From Pseudomonadota bacterium (GTDB lineage Bacteria > Myxococcota_A > UBA9160 > JADFDR01), in contig PIVT01000042.1 of NCBI GenBank assembly GCA_003353845.1, positions 1 through 34,551 on the forward strand: a stretch of 34,551 bases of DNA. The letters run 5' to 3'. The notes beneath the pieces are model-generated. The model was not told where the DNA came from, did no database searches, and was given only the letters and a program-made list of their open reading frames with translations. Of the stretch, positions 9,635 through 16,856 are shown piece by piece. Within the stretch, counting starts at the first letter, position 1. Each line of letters starts with the position of its first letter. Position numbers and translations under genes: made by a program.

Positions 9635-10662
9635 GCCGAGCTCTCCCGTGAATGCAACAATCCCCGCTTGTCTAATAGAGTGACCAACTTCTCGTATTCC
9701 TCTGGGATTTCTTCTGTTCGCCCCGCTTCAATCAACAAGCGTCCGTACACTCCGTGTGCTTGTAGATTCCTGGCATGCCCCTTCAAGAACCCACGCAGTT
9801 CCTGGATGGCGCCATCCAAGTCGCCCCGAAAATGCAGAAGTTCCACAAGCGCCAGGTTCGCTCCCTCGTCGCCCGGAAACTCTTCAAGCAAGCTACGCAA
9901 GTAAGTCTCGTATCCTTCCAAGCGATTCAACTCACTCCATGTCACTTTCAGACGATCGTAAACCTGCTCCCCTTTTCGCAAATCAATGCGGGGCACCTTT
10001 TCCCAAGACCCGATCGCCGCTTTCTTTTTACCGCGATGGGCATCGATGTCACCCTGCGCAATCCAGCCGCTCACAGATTCAGGATCCACTTGCAAGGCAC
10101 GCTTTACCGCACGTCGCGCGTCGGCGACACGTCCCTCCTCACGCGCAACATTCGCCAACTGCACCAAGATTGTGGCACGCGAGGCGCGACCTTTTTCTCC
10201 CTGCAGGCGAGACAGTCGGCGCTCCAGCGACAAGGCGGCGGACACTTCGCGCGCACCCACCAACAACGGGATCAAGCGCTGCATGGCCTCCACATTCTTG
10301 GGGTCGATCTTCAGCGCCTCTCGGTACTCATCAATGGCCCGCTGCAGAAAGCCACCTTTGCGAAAGTCATCTGCCAAACCGAGCAAGGCATCAAGCCGGT
10401 GGGCCGGGTCGAGTTCCGAACGCAATAGGAGATTCTGATGGATGCGAATACCCCGTCCCACTTCGCCACGGGTGCGATAAAGGCGGGCCAGCGCCAGATA
10501 GCTTTCGACGCTTTCGGAATCGAGTTTGACGGCTTGCTCGAGCAATTTTTCTGCCGCCTCGAAATCGCGATCCAACACAGCGAGCAAGGCGCGACGCAGA
10601 ACGACATCTGCATCGTGATCAAAAGCTGTACCTCTTCCAAAGATCCTGCGCAGCCAATTCAC
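9631..10662 (-). CDS. lapB: LapB-like tetratricopeptide repeat protein lacking the rubredoxin domain
   Basis: The product has 343 aa with TPR-like helical repeats through most of its length (about 20-330), for example around AAEKLLEQAVKLDSESVESY and AIDEYREALKIDPKNVEAM. Its position after ihfB and lapA matches rpsA-ihfB-lapA-lapB in E. coli, where LapB recruits FtsH to degrade LpxC and so sets LPS synthesis. Two parts of E. coli LapB are missing: the N-terminal membrane anchor (here MNWLRRIFGRGTAFDHDADV, not hydrophobic) and the C-terminal rubredoxin-like zinc domain. I see no cysteine in the protein. The start is GTG, three bases after the lapA stop, without a strong ribosome binding site. 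The name rests on context and repeats; function may differ from E. coli LapB. Confidence 0.75.
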   Translation of the reverse strand: MNWLRRIFGRGTAFDHDADVVLRRALLAVLDRDFEAAEKLLEQAVKLDSESVESYLALARLYRTRGEVGRGIRIHQNLLLRSELDPAHRLDALLGLADDFRKGGFLQRAIDEYREALKIDPKNVEAMQRLIPLLVGAREVSAALSLERRLSRLQGEKGRASRATILVQLANVAREEGRVADARRAVKRALQVDPESVSGWIAQGDIDAHRGKKKAAIGSWEKVPRIDLRKGEQVYDRLKVTWSELNRLEGYETYLRSLLEEFPGDEGANLALVELLHFRGDLDGAIQELRGFLKGHARNLQAHGVYGRLLIEAGRTEEIPEEYEKLVTLLDKRGLLHSRESSA

Positions 10663-10665
10663 GAC

Positions 10666-11037
10666 TTAGCCCGTTTTCTCCGCGTACATAGCGGATTCGC
10701 CGTCGGAGATCGCGGCATCTCCAGCACTCATGGTGGGTTCACCCTCGATGGGAAGATTCCTTAATTGATGAATTTCATTTTCCAAGCGCTTTGTTGCCTT
10801 CCGGTAACTGCGAAGCTGGAGCCTCAATTTCAGATAGAAATAGGCCACTGCGACAGTCATCACGCCGACCCCCGACAAAAAGGCCAACGCGAGCGCTTTC
10901 CCGAGAGAAACGTCGTTCACGGTTCCCAGGATGTAATACACATTCACATGAGAGGCGTTCTGAGTCGCGAACTGCCAGGCTGCTGCGAACATGCCTCCAA
11001 AGAGAGCGATTACAAAAAGCCACCGAACAGCCTTCAT
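10666..11037 (-). CDS. lapA: LapA-family inner membrane protein
   Basis: This small membrane protein of 123 aa has a hydrophobic segment near the N-terminus (about residues 4-22) and a second at about 48-68. A basic, probably coiled cytoplasmic tail (LRLQLRSYRKATKRLENEIH) follows. This is the LapA (YciS, DUF1049) pattern, and the position between ihfB and lapB supports it. In E. coli LapA acts with LapB in LPS assembly. ATG at 11037 is preferred over the adjacent GTG at 11040 because GAGGAGGG lies about 4 bases before the ATG. The last 30 residues are polar and poorly conserved in appearance. Confidence 0.8.
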   Translation of the reverse strand: MKAVRWLFVIALFGGMFAAAWQFATQNASHVNVYYILGTVNDVSLGKALALAFLSGVGVMTVAVAYFYLKLRLQLRSYRKATKRLENEIHQLRNLPIEGEPTMSAGDAAISDGESAMYAEKTG

Positions 11038-11055
11038 CACCCCTCCTCATTCAAC

Positions 11056-11069
11056 GGGTTATCCAACCC
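11056..11069 (-). repeat. Small hairpin before the lapA ribosome binding site
   Basis: GGGTT (11056-11060) and AACCC (11065-11069) are perfect inverted repeats around a 4-base loop, just upstream of the lapA ribosome binding site. With the larger hairpin at 11081-11106 it forms a two-hairpin leader for lapAB. Short, so possibly chance. Confidence 0.35.
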
Positions 11070-11080
11070 AATAGGTCCGC

Positions 11081-11106
11081 GGTGGAACTGGCCATCCAGT
11101 TCCACC
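11081..11106 (-). repeat. Perfect 11-bp hairpin between ihfB and lapA
   Basis: GGTGGAACTGG (11081-11091) and CCAGTTCCACC (11096-11106) are exact reverse complements around a 4-base loop. It lies 55 bases after the ihfB stop and 44 bases before the lapA start. No thymine run follows on the minus strand (the next bases are GCGGACC), so it is not a classical intrinsic terminator. It could be a transcript-processing or mRNA-end-stabilising structure that separates high ihfB expression from low lapAB expression. Confidence 0.7.
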
Positions 11107-11160
11107 TGCACTTCTTCAACTTCCAACTTTTTACTGCTCTTGCGCTACAGCGAACTCGAC

Positions 11161-11523
11161 TTACTCGCCACTTCCCTCGCTGGCTTCAGCAGCAAAACTG
11201 CTATCCACCATCTCCTTCAATTCCTTGCCCACTTTAAAGAAGGGAGTTCGCTTGTCTGGGATGTGCACCTCTTCTCCCGTTTTGGGATTTCGGCCTTCCC
11301 GTGCTTCGCGGATCTTCACCTGAAAGCTACCGAAGCCACGAATTTCGATACGTCGGCCCTCTTTCAGCGCCTCTGTCATGGAATCGAAAATCGTATTGAC
11401 TACAACTTCAGTGTCCTTCTTTGAGATGTGAGGAGTTCGCCCAGCCACTTTCTCAATCAGTCCACTCTTGGTTATTGCCTTGGATGCGCCGTCTTCAGTT
11501 TCTTGTTCCAATTCATCACCCAT
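11161..11523 (-). CDS. ihfB: Integration host factor / HU-family DNA-bending protein
   Basis: The product has 120 aa from the chosen start. It has the full HU/IHF fold from ITKSGLIEKVA to FFKVGKELKEMV, including GFGSFQVKIREAREGRNPKT and the DNA-intercalating proline of that arm. Location directly after rpsA matches ihfB of proteobacteria, so the beta-subunit name is preferred, though a homodimeric HU-like role is possible. It adds an acidic 13-residue N-terminal extension and an acidic Ser/Ala-rich C-terminal tail. The start is ATG at 11523, preceded by AAGGGGGG about 9 bases upstream. The frame is open back to 11637, but that part runs through the rpsA-ihfB hairpin and is not protein-like. 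Confidence 0.88.
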   Translation of the reverse strand: MGDELEQETEDGASKAITKSGLIEKVAGRTPHISKKDTEVVVNTIFDSMTEALKEGRRIEIRGFGSFQVKIREAREGRNPKTGEEVHIPDKRTPFFKVGKELKEMVDSSFAAEASEGSGE

Positions 11524-11595
11524 TCGACCAGGCCCCCCTTCTGAAACTATCATTGGCATTGCTAGAAAAGATTTTCGTTTGTTGTAACAAGCGGC

Positions 11596-11628
11596 GCCCC
11601 TTCTCCCTCGACTCGACGAAGAAGGGGC
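11596..11628 (-). repeat. 9-bp stem-loop between rpsA and ihfB
   Basis: GCCCCTTCT (11596-11604) pairs perfectly with AGAAGGGGC (11620-11628) around a 15-base loop, starting 13 bases after the rpsA stop codon. On the minus strand the stem is followed by GCCGCTTGTTACAAC, which has only a weak T content, so complete termination is unlikely. It may act as a leaky terminator or 3' stabiliser of rpsA mRNA. The ihfB leader (about 120 bases) begins here. Confidence 0.6.
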
Positions 11629-11641
11629 TAACCACATCTAC

Positions 11642-13351
11642 CTACTCTTCGTCCTTGCTCGCACTCGCGAGTTTCTCTGCTAGCAGATCACCCAAGGTTG
11701 CGGTTTGACTTCGAGATTCCTGCTCCGCCGCCGCCTTCATTGCTGCACGGCCTTCCTTGTCCGTCACGGCACGAATCGAAAGCGAGATCTTCTGCTCCAC
11801 AGGATCCACCTTGGTCACGATGGCCGTAACCTTCTCACCGACCTTCACGACATCTGCAGGATTTTCCACTCTTTCCGTCGAAAGCTCCGAGCTGTACACC
11901 AACCCTTCGATTCCATCTTGCAATCGAACGAAGGCACCGAAGTCTGTCACGTTGGTGACCTCACCGGTGATTTCAGTACCCACAGCGTAGGTCTTCAAGA
12001 GGTCTTCCCAGGGATTAGCCGACAATTGCTTGATGCCCAGGGAGAACTTCTCATTCTCGCGGTCAATGTTGAGCACGACACCCTCAACCACATCTCCCTT
12101 ATTGTACTTCTCACTGGGGTGCTTGATCTGCTCGGTCCAACTGATGTCGGATACGTGAACCAAACCATCGATACCCTCGTCGAGGCCGACGAAGATTCCG
12201 AAATTGGTAACGTTGCGGATCTCACCTGAAACGTGAGTGCCAAGCGGGTACTTCTGCTCAATGACCGACCATGGATTGGGCTCGGTCTGCTTCATACCCA
12301 AGGAGATCTTGCGATTCACCTCATCCACATCCAACACCACGGCTTCACAGGCATCGCCCAGAGCCACAACCTTGGCGGGATGCTTGATGCGCTTGGTCCA
12401 AGACATCTCTGACACGTGCACCAAACCTTCGATGCCAGGCTCCAATTCCATGAAAGCGCCGTAATCGGTGAGTGAAACCACCTTGCCTTCGATGCGCTTA
12501 CCAATGGGATAGCGCATGGAGGCGTCGACCCAAGGATCGGGCTGGATTTGCTTCAAGCCCAAGGATACGCGCTCAGAATCAGAATCAAACTTGAGCACCT
12601 TCACCTTGATCTCGTCACCCACCTGGAACAACTCGCTGGGGTGATTCACACGACCCCAGGACATGTCCGTCACATGGAGCAATCCGTCGATGCCGCCCAA
12701 GTCAATGAAGGCACCGTAGTCGGTGATGTTCTTGATTACACCGTCGACGACTTGATCCTGCGACAAGGTCTCTAGCGTCGTGACGCGCATGTCTTCGCGC
12801 TCGCGCTCCAACAGGGCGCGTCGAGAAAGCACGATATTACCGCGGCGCTTGTTGAACTTGATGATCTTGAAGTCGAGTTTCTGACCCAGCAAACGCTCCA
12901 AGTTGCGAACGGGACGTAAATCTACCTGGGAACCGGGCAAGAAGGCCTTGACGCCGATGTCTACCGACAAGCCGCCCTTCACGCGCGAGATAATGGTTCC
13001 CTCAACAGGCTCTTCCGCTTCAAAAGCCTCAGCAATCACATCCCAGACCTTCAAGCGGTCTGCTTTTTCCTTGGACAGGATGATGCGGCCGTCCTCATCC
13101 TCCATGTCCTCGACCAACACATCGACTTCGTCACCGGCTTTTACGAGGAGGGTTCCGTCTTCGTCCATGAACTCCCAGGACTGAACCATCCCCTCCGATT
13201 TAAATCCGATATCGACCTGTATGTAATCATTGTCGATCAAAAGGACGGTGCCTTTGACAACCTCTCCTTCTTTCACTTTTCGGTCGTCACCGCCAAAAAG
13301 ATCGGCGAAGCTTTCGCCTCCACCATCTGTACTTGTTGTTTCATTTGTCAT
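11642..13351 (-). CDS. rpsA: 30S ribosomal protein S1
   Basis: S1 binds mRNA on the 30S subunit and helps initiation on structured or weak leaders. The 569-aa protein has six S1 (OB-fold) repeats, the usual count for proteobacterial S1. The last four repeats show the signature pattern clearly (for example GVIKNITDYGAFIDLGGIDG, then KVVSLTDYGAFMELE, EIRNVTNFGIFVGL and EVTNVTDFGAFVRL). The first two are the more diverged ribosome-binding repeats. The ATG at 13351 has AGGAG unusually far upstream (about 13 bases), overlapping a leader hairpin. It lies 55 bases downstream of tyrA. The aroA and cmk genes that often precede rpsA are absent here. Confidence 0.97.
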   Translation of the reverse strand: MTNETTSTDGGGESFADLFGGDDRKVKEGEVVKGTVLLIDNDYIQVDIGFKSEGMVQSWEFMDEDGTLLVKAGDEVDVLVEDMEDEDGRIILSKEKADRLKVWDVIAEAFEAEEPVEGTIISRVKGGLSVDIGVKAFLPGSQVDLRPVRNLERLLGQKLDFKIIKFNKRRGNIVLSRRALLEREREDMRVTTLETLSQDQVVDGVIKNITDYGAFIDLGGIDGLLHVTDMSWGRVNHPSELFQVGDEIKVKVLKFDSDSERVSLGLKQIQPDPWVDASMRYPIGKRIEGKVVSLTDYGAFMELEPGIEGLVHVSEMSWTKRIKHPAKVVALGDACEAVVLDVDEVNRKISLGMKQTEPNPWSVIEQKYPLGTHVSGEIRNVTNFGIFVGLDEGIDGLVHVSDISWTEQIKHPSEKYNKGDVVEGVVLNIDRENEKFSLGIKQLSANPWEDLLKTYAVGTEITGEVTNVTDFGAFVRLQDGIEGLVYSSELSTERVENPADVVKVGEKVTAIVTKVDPVEQKISLSIRAVTDKEGRAAMKAAAEQESRSQTATLGDLLAEKLASASKDEE

Positions 13352-13367
13352 AGTTCTGTTTTTTCTC

Positions 13368-13396
13368 CTAGGGTGGCAACCCCTTGGGTCGCCTAG
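13368..13396 (-). promoter_or_regulatory. Leader hairpin overlapping the rpsA ribosome binding site
   Basis: On the minus strand GGCGACCC and GGGTTGCC pair over 8 bp (one G-U) around a 3-base loop (plus-strand arms 13375-13382 and 13386-13393). An outer CTA/TAG pair at 13394-13396 and 13368-13370 overlaps the AGGAG ribosome binding site (13365-13369). The structure would compete with 30S binding. Feedback of S1 on its own structured leader is known in E. coli; a similar role here is inference. Confidence 0.45.
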
Positions 13397-13406
13397 ATTT
13401 CCGGAA

Positions 13407-14309
13407 TTACGCCTCCGGATCGGGCGATGATTCAGCAGTTCCTGAAGACACTGTTGAATTCAAAAGGTTAAAAGCCAAATGTCCTTTCTCGATGCGTTTG
13501 GACAATGCCTCCGCATCTCCTCTCGCTAACTCTTGAGCGATTTCACTCAAAGACTCTCGCACGCGTTCGATGGGATCGGCCAGCGCATCACGGTTGCTAA
13601 CCAGGATCTCGCTCCACATGGCGGCGTCACTCTTGGCAATGCGCGTAAAATCACGAAACCCAGAGCCGGCCAAGGCCATGCTCTGCTTGGGTGCACCCTC
13701 CAACACATCGGCAAATGCGAAGGAAACCGCGTGGGGCAAATGGCTCACCCAGGCTGCTTCCTTATCGTGCTGCACGGCCTCGCGCAGGACCACATTACCG
13801 CCCAATGCACGCCAAAAAGAAACCAGTTTCTCTTGTTCCGAGCTGGAGTTTTCTCCCCCCTCGGTCACCACGCAAGCCGCGCCCTGGAAAAGATCTGGAC
13901 TGGCATGTTCAACTCCGCGCAAATGACTACCCGCCATAGGGTGTGACCCTAGGTAGAGAGCACCAGCGGGCAGAAGGCGGGGCAAGGACTCACTCAATGC
14001 CCCCTTCACGCTCCCCACGTCGCTAACCAGGACCCCCTGAGCCAGAGAATCTGCCACCTCTTCCAACAAACTCGCCATGCGGTCGACGGGCACCGCCAGC
14101 AAAACAAAATCGGCACCGCGCACGGCTTCTCGAGGATCCAAGTGGAAGCTGTCCACCACGCCTTGTGCCTGCGCTCTGGCCAGAGCTTCCTCTCTTCGTC
14201 CCCAGGCCACGACTTCCCGCGCAACACCCGCTTCTTTTACAGCCATGGCCACGGATCCACCCAGCAAGCCGAGACCCAGGATGGAAATTTTTTCAAAGAG
14301 GAAGCTCAT
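13407..14309 (-). CDS. tyrA: Prephenate dehydrogenase
   Basis: TyrA oxidatively decarboxylates prephenate to 4-hydroxyphenylpyruvate in tyrosine synthesis. The 300-aa protein has an N-terminal Rossmann fold (ISILGLGLLGGSVAMAVKEA, about 8-27), the substrate-site SHPMAGS near residue 121 and a helical C-terminal dimerisation domain (about 175-285). It has no chorismate mutase or ACT domain, so it is the monofunctional form. It shares ATGA with the hisC stop, in a pheA-hisC-tyrA unit that covers mutase/dehydratase, transaminase and dehydrogenase. An arogenate rather than prephenate substrate cannot be excluded from sequence. Confidence 0.92.
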   Translation of the reverse strand: MSFLFEKISILGLGLLGGSVAMAVKEAGVAREVVAWGRREEALARAQAQGVVDSFHLDPREAVRGADFVLLAVPVDRMASLLEEVADSLAQGVLVSDVGSVKGALSESLPRLLPAGALYLGSHPMAGSHLRGVEHASPDLFQGAACVVTEGGENSSSEQEKLVSFWRALGGNVVLREAVQHDKEAAWVSHLPHAVSFAFADVLEGAPKQSMALAGSGFRDFTRIAKSDAAMWSEILVSNRDALADPIERVRESLSEIAQELARGDAEALSKRIEKGHLAFNLLNSTVSSGTAESSPDPEA

Positions 14310-15421
14310 CGGGCCGCCTCCAACACCTTGCGCAAGGCTGTCATGGCAATCTGGTTTTCATTGGGACTACCAATGGTCACTCGAATAAATCCAGGCAAAC
14401 CAAAACCATCCATGGGCCGTACAATCACACCCTGTTTCAAGAGTTGGTCGTAGCAATCGGCTACCCCCACCTTGATCAAGAGAAAGTTCGCCTCGGTGGG
14501 CCAGCTGCGCAGACCCATCTCTGACAACTCTTTTTCAAAGTAGGCGATGCCTTCGGCATTCATTTTGCGCGAGGCTTCCACGTGGGCCTCGTCCGACAAG
14601 GCCGCCAGCGCCGCCACTTGTGCGGGCAAATTCACATTAAAGGGATGACGCGCGCGCTCGATATACCCTGCAGTCTCAACATCGGTGAGCCCATAGCCCA
14701 CGCGCAGTCCAGCTAGCCCATAAATTTTTGAAAAGGTGCGCATGACAATGGTGCCCGGTCGTTTGCGAACCCAAGCCAGGGCATCGGGAAAATCACTGCG
14801 CCGTGCGTACTCGAAGTAGGCTTCGTCAATGGCCACGACGATACCCTCCGGTACCTGCTGCATGAAGTCGTCCAAAGCGTGTTGACCCATGCCCGTTCCC
14901 GTCGGGTTATTGGGGTTGCACAAGAAGATCATGCGCGTCGCTTCGTTGATGGAAGCCGCCATGGCCGCCAGGTCATGTTCGAAATCTGCATTCAAGGGGA
15001 CGGCAACCGGAATCGCTCCCACACCCTTGGTCACAATGGGATACATGGCAAAGGACGGCCAGGGAAAGATCACCTCGTCGCCTTCAGCCAAAAAGCACTT
15101 GGCCAGCAACTCCAAAATCTCATCTGAGCCCGCGCCTAAAACCACTTGCTGAGGACGGATCTCAAACTTATCCGCCAGGGCCTTCTTGAGTGCGAAAGAT
15201 CCACCATCGGGGTAGCGATGCACGCCCTCAACACACTGACGCAAGGCCTCCACGGCCTTGGGTGAAGGGCCAATGGCATTCTCGTTGGAGGCCAATTTCA
15301 CCGAACCGGAGATACCCAGTTCGCGCTCCACTTCTTCAATGGGCTTGCCCGGCTCGTAGGGCTTCAGCTCTGCAATAAAAGGCTTTACCACCTCGGATAA
15401 TTTTTTACTGCCGACACTCAC
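14306..15421 (-). CDS. hisC: Histidinol-phosphate / aromatic aminotransferase (HisC family)
   Basis: This is a PLP-dependent fold-type I aminotransferase of 371 aa. Visible motifs are KLASNENAIGPSPKAVEAL near the N-terminus, CNPNNPTGT, IDEAYFEY and the PLP-lysine region TFSKIYGLAGLRVGYG. The HisC family includes enzymes for histidinol phosphate and for phenylpyruvate/4-hydroxyphenylpyruvate. Because it lies between pheA and tyrA with 4-base overlaps on both sides, the final transamination to Phe and Tyr is a likely physiological role, possibly alongside histidine synthesis. The start is GTG at 15421, giving a GTGA overlap with pheA. The longer open frame to 15502 adds non-conserved residues inside pheA. 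Confidence 0.9.
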   Translation of the reverse strand: MSVGSKKLSEVVKPFIAELKPYEPGKPIEEVERELGISGSVKLASNENAIGPSPKAVEALRQCVEGVHRYPDGGSFALKKALADKFEIRPQQVVLGAGSDEILELLAKCFLAEGDEVIFPWPSFAMYPIVTKGVGAIPVAVPLNADFEHDLAAMAASINEATRMIFLCNPNNPTGTGMGQHALDDFMQQVPEGIVVAIDEAYFEYARRSDFPDALAWVRKRPGTIVMRTFSKIYGLAGLRVGYGLTDVETAGYIERARHPFNVNLPAQVAALAALSDEAHVEASRKMNAEGIAYFEKELSEMGLRSWPTEANFLLIKVGVADCYDQLLKQGVIVRPMDGFGLPGFIRVTIGSPNENQIAMTALRKVLEAAR

Positions 15422-16560
15422 GACGCATCCCCTTCGGTCGCTTCTCGCGTACAGGCCATTGCTCTCGGAAAGGAACCCAAAATACGATAGGAATCCGCGC
15501 AAGCGGCAGCCTCGCGCAGAGCTGTCACCACGTTCTCTTCCGAGGAGTGTCCCTCGATATCCAAGAAGAAGTGGTATTCCCAGCTCTGTCCTCGAATCGG
15601 TCGACTGTGGATGGCCGTCAAGGTGACACCGTGCCGCGCAAAGGGCTCGATCAGGCGATGCAAGGCTCCCGACTCATCGCGACGAATGGTGTACACGACG
15701 GAAGTCAGGTCCCTGCCTGTGGGCGCGGGTAGATGGCTGCCCACGATCACAAAGCGTGTGGTGTTATCTCCGCGGTCTTCGATATTGGCTGTAACCACTT
15801 TGAGGTTGTGCACCTCAGCCGCCATGACACTGCCGATGGCGGCCAGGCCAGGATCCGATGCCGCGCGCTTCGCGGCCACCACCGTGCTCGCCGTTTCAAT
15901 GCGAGGAATTGCGGGCAAGTGCATCTCCAACCACTCGCGACACTGGCCCAGGGGTTGCGGGTGAGAGGCCACTTGCTGAATGTCTTCGAGGCGACCGCTT
16001 TGGGAGAGGAGTTGGTGTTGCACGGGAACCAAAATCTCACCGCACAGGGTCACTTTCGAATCCACCATGGCATCAAAACTCGGCGTCACCGCACCTTCCG
16101 TGGTGTTCTCCACGGGCACGACACCCAGTTCAGCGCCCCCGCGCTCGACCAAGGTAAAGATTTCTGAAATTGCGTTCGCCGACACGAAATCAACACAGTT
16201 TCCGAACTGCTGCCGTGCGGCCAGGTGACTGTATGTGCCCTCGGGCCCCAAGTAAGCCACGCGTAAGCGACCTTGCAAGGAACGGGTCGCAGAAATTATT
16301 TCGCGAAAAACCGGTGCGACGGCTTCGTGAGGAAAGGGACCCTCGTTGGCATCAAGCAAACCCGCCAAGAGATCGCGTTCGCGTCCCGCGCGATAGACCA
16401 CCTCACCCTGTTGGGCTTTGAGCGCACCTACTTCTTTTACGATTGTGGCGCGCAGGTTGAGCTGCTCAAGAATTGCGCGATCGACCTCGTCGATACGACG
16501 GCGCAGAGCTTCGAGTTCTGGTGAATCTTCAGTTGTGCTCTTGTTTTGGCGCTTGCCCAT
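15418..16560 (-). CDS. pheA: Bifunctional chorismate mutase / prephenate dehydratase
   Basis: PheA converts chorismate to prephenate and then phenylpyruvate. The 380-aa protein has an AroQ-type chorismate mutase (about 15-95: LRRRIDEVDRAILEQLNLRA), a prephenate dehydratase domain (about 100-285: RVAYLGPEGTYSHLAA, VPVENTTEGAV, DNTTRFVIVG) and a C-terminal ACT domain (about 295-365: GALHRLIEPF, then HSRPIRGQSWEYHFF) where phenylalanine feeds back. The usual ESRP motif reads HSRP. ATG at 16560, with AAGGG 5 bases upstream, is preferred over GTG at 16575. It is the first gene of the minus-strand block and overlaps hisC by 4 bases. Confidence 0.94.
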   Translation of the reverse strand: MGKRQNKSTTEDSPELEALRRRIDEVDRAILEQLNLRATIVKEVGALKAQQGEVVYRAGRERDLLAGLLDANEGPFPHEAVAPVFREIISATRSLQGRLRVAYLGPEGTYSHLAARQQFGNCVDFVSANAISEIFTLVERGGAELGVVPVENTTEGAVTPSFDAMVDSKVTLCGEILVPVQHQLLSQSGRLEDIQQVASHPQPLGQCREWLEMHLPAIPRIETASTVVAAKRAASDPGLAAIGSVMAAEVHNLKVVTANIEDRGDNTTRFVIVGSHLPAPTGRDLTSVVYTIRRDESGALHRLIEPFARHGVTLTAIHSRPIRGQSWEYHFFLDIEGHSSEENVVTALREAAACADSYRILGSFPRAMACTREATEGDAS

Positions 16561-16588
16561 CGAGCCCTTGATCACGTGACAGCCAGAA

Positions 16589-16603
16589 CGAGCGCAGCGC
16601 TCG
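16589..16603. promoter_or_regulatory. 15-bp dyad upstream of pheA
   Basis: CGAGCGC and GCGCTCG are perfect inverted arms around a single central base, 28 bases upstream of the pheA ATG. The one-base centre suits a dimeric repressor site better than an RNA hairpin, and no T-run follows. Candidate operator for the pheA-hisC-tyrA operon; no binding protein can be named. Confidence 0.35.
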
Positions 16604-16655
16604 CAAGGTCTTTGCTACGACTTTTTAGTGGCAGTACACGGCGCGAGGCCTGGAT

Positions 16656-16679
16656 TTAGCGTCCTCAAAGCAACGCTAA
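16656..16679. repeat. 7-bp inverted repeat in the pheA/coaE region
   Basis: TTAGCGT (16656-16662) and ACGCTAA (16673-16679) are perfect inverted repeats with a 10-base spacer, about 100 bases upstream of pheA. The arm-to-arm distance is 17 bases, compatible with a dimeric regulator on one face of DNA. It could also form a leader hairpin. Function unknown. Confidence 0.35.
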
Positions 16680-16797
16680 CCCCGCGAAATCATTCGGAGA
16701 CTACAGAATGCGGGCCGAGGCGCAAACTCTTTTCCTGAATTTCTATTGAAACCCCGGGGAGTTACGCGGGGATCCCGCCGCGGCCCGGCCCCACGAA

Positions 16798-16817
16798 CCT
16801 GAGGGTTTTCCTGAGGG
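16798..16817. repeat. Direct repeat upstream of coaE
   Basis: CCTGAGGG occurs twice (16798-16805 and 16810-16817) separated by TTTT, about 40 bases before the coaE start. The 12-base period is close to one DNA turn. It may be a regulator site or chance. Confidence 0.3.
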
Positions 16818-16856
16818 CCTCTTTGTTTTCTTCAATTAATTCGCGATCTTACCAAG

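Larger units (their letters stand above)
16561..16856. other. Divergent pheA/coaE intergenic region
   Basis: About 296 bases between pheA and coaE, which diverge. It should hold promoters for both, but I could not pick a convincing pair of hexamers for either. It holds a CGAGCGC/GCGCTCG palindrome next to pheA, a TTAGCGT/ACGCTAA inverted repeat in the middle and an 8-base direct repeat next to coaE (separate entries). No tRNA, small ORF or Trp/Phe-rich leader peptide was found. The part next to coaE is GC-rich near 16,770-16,800, then T-rich. Confidence 0.6.

Noticed and set aside
9756-10529. 257-aa plus-strand open frame opposite lapB
   Set aside because: Antisense to a TPR protein with clear repeat periodicity; rich in Pro, Arg and Ser as expected for a shadow frame.
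11524-11637. Longer ihfB start at 11637
   Set aside because: The extra 38 residues are encoded by the rpsA-ihfB stem-loop and are not HU/IHF-like; ATG at 11523 has a proper ribosome binding site.
16770-16840. Intrinsic terminator before coaE
   Set aside because: T-rich sequence is present, but no stable stem of adequate length directly precedes it, and no plus-strand gene ends upstream.
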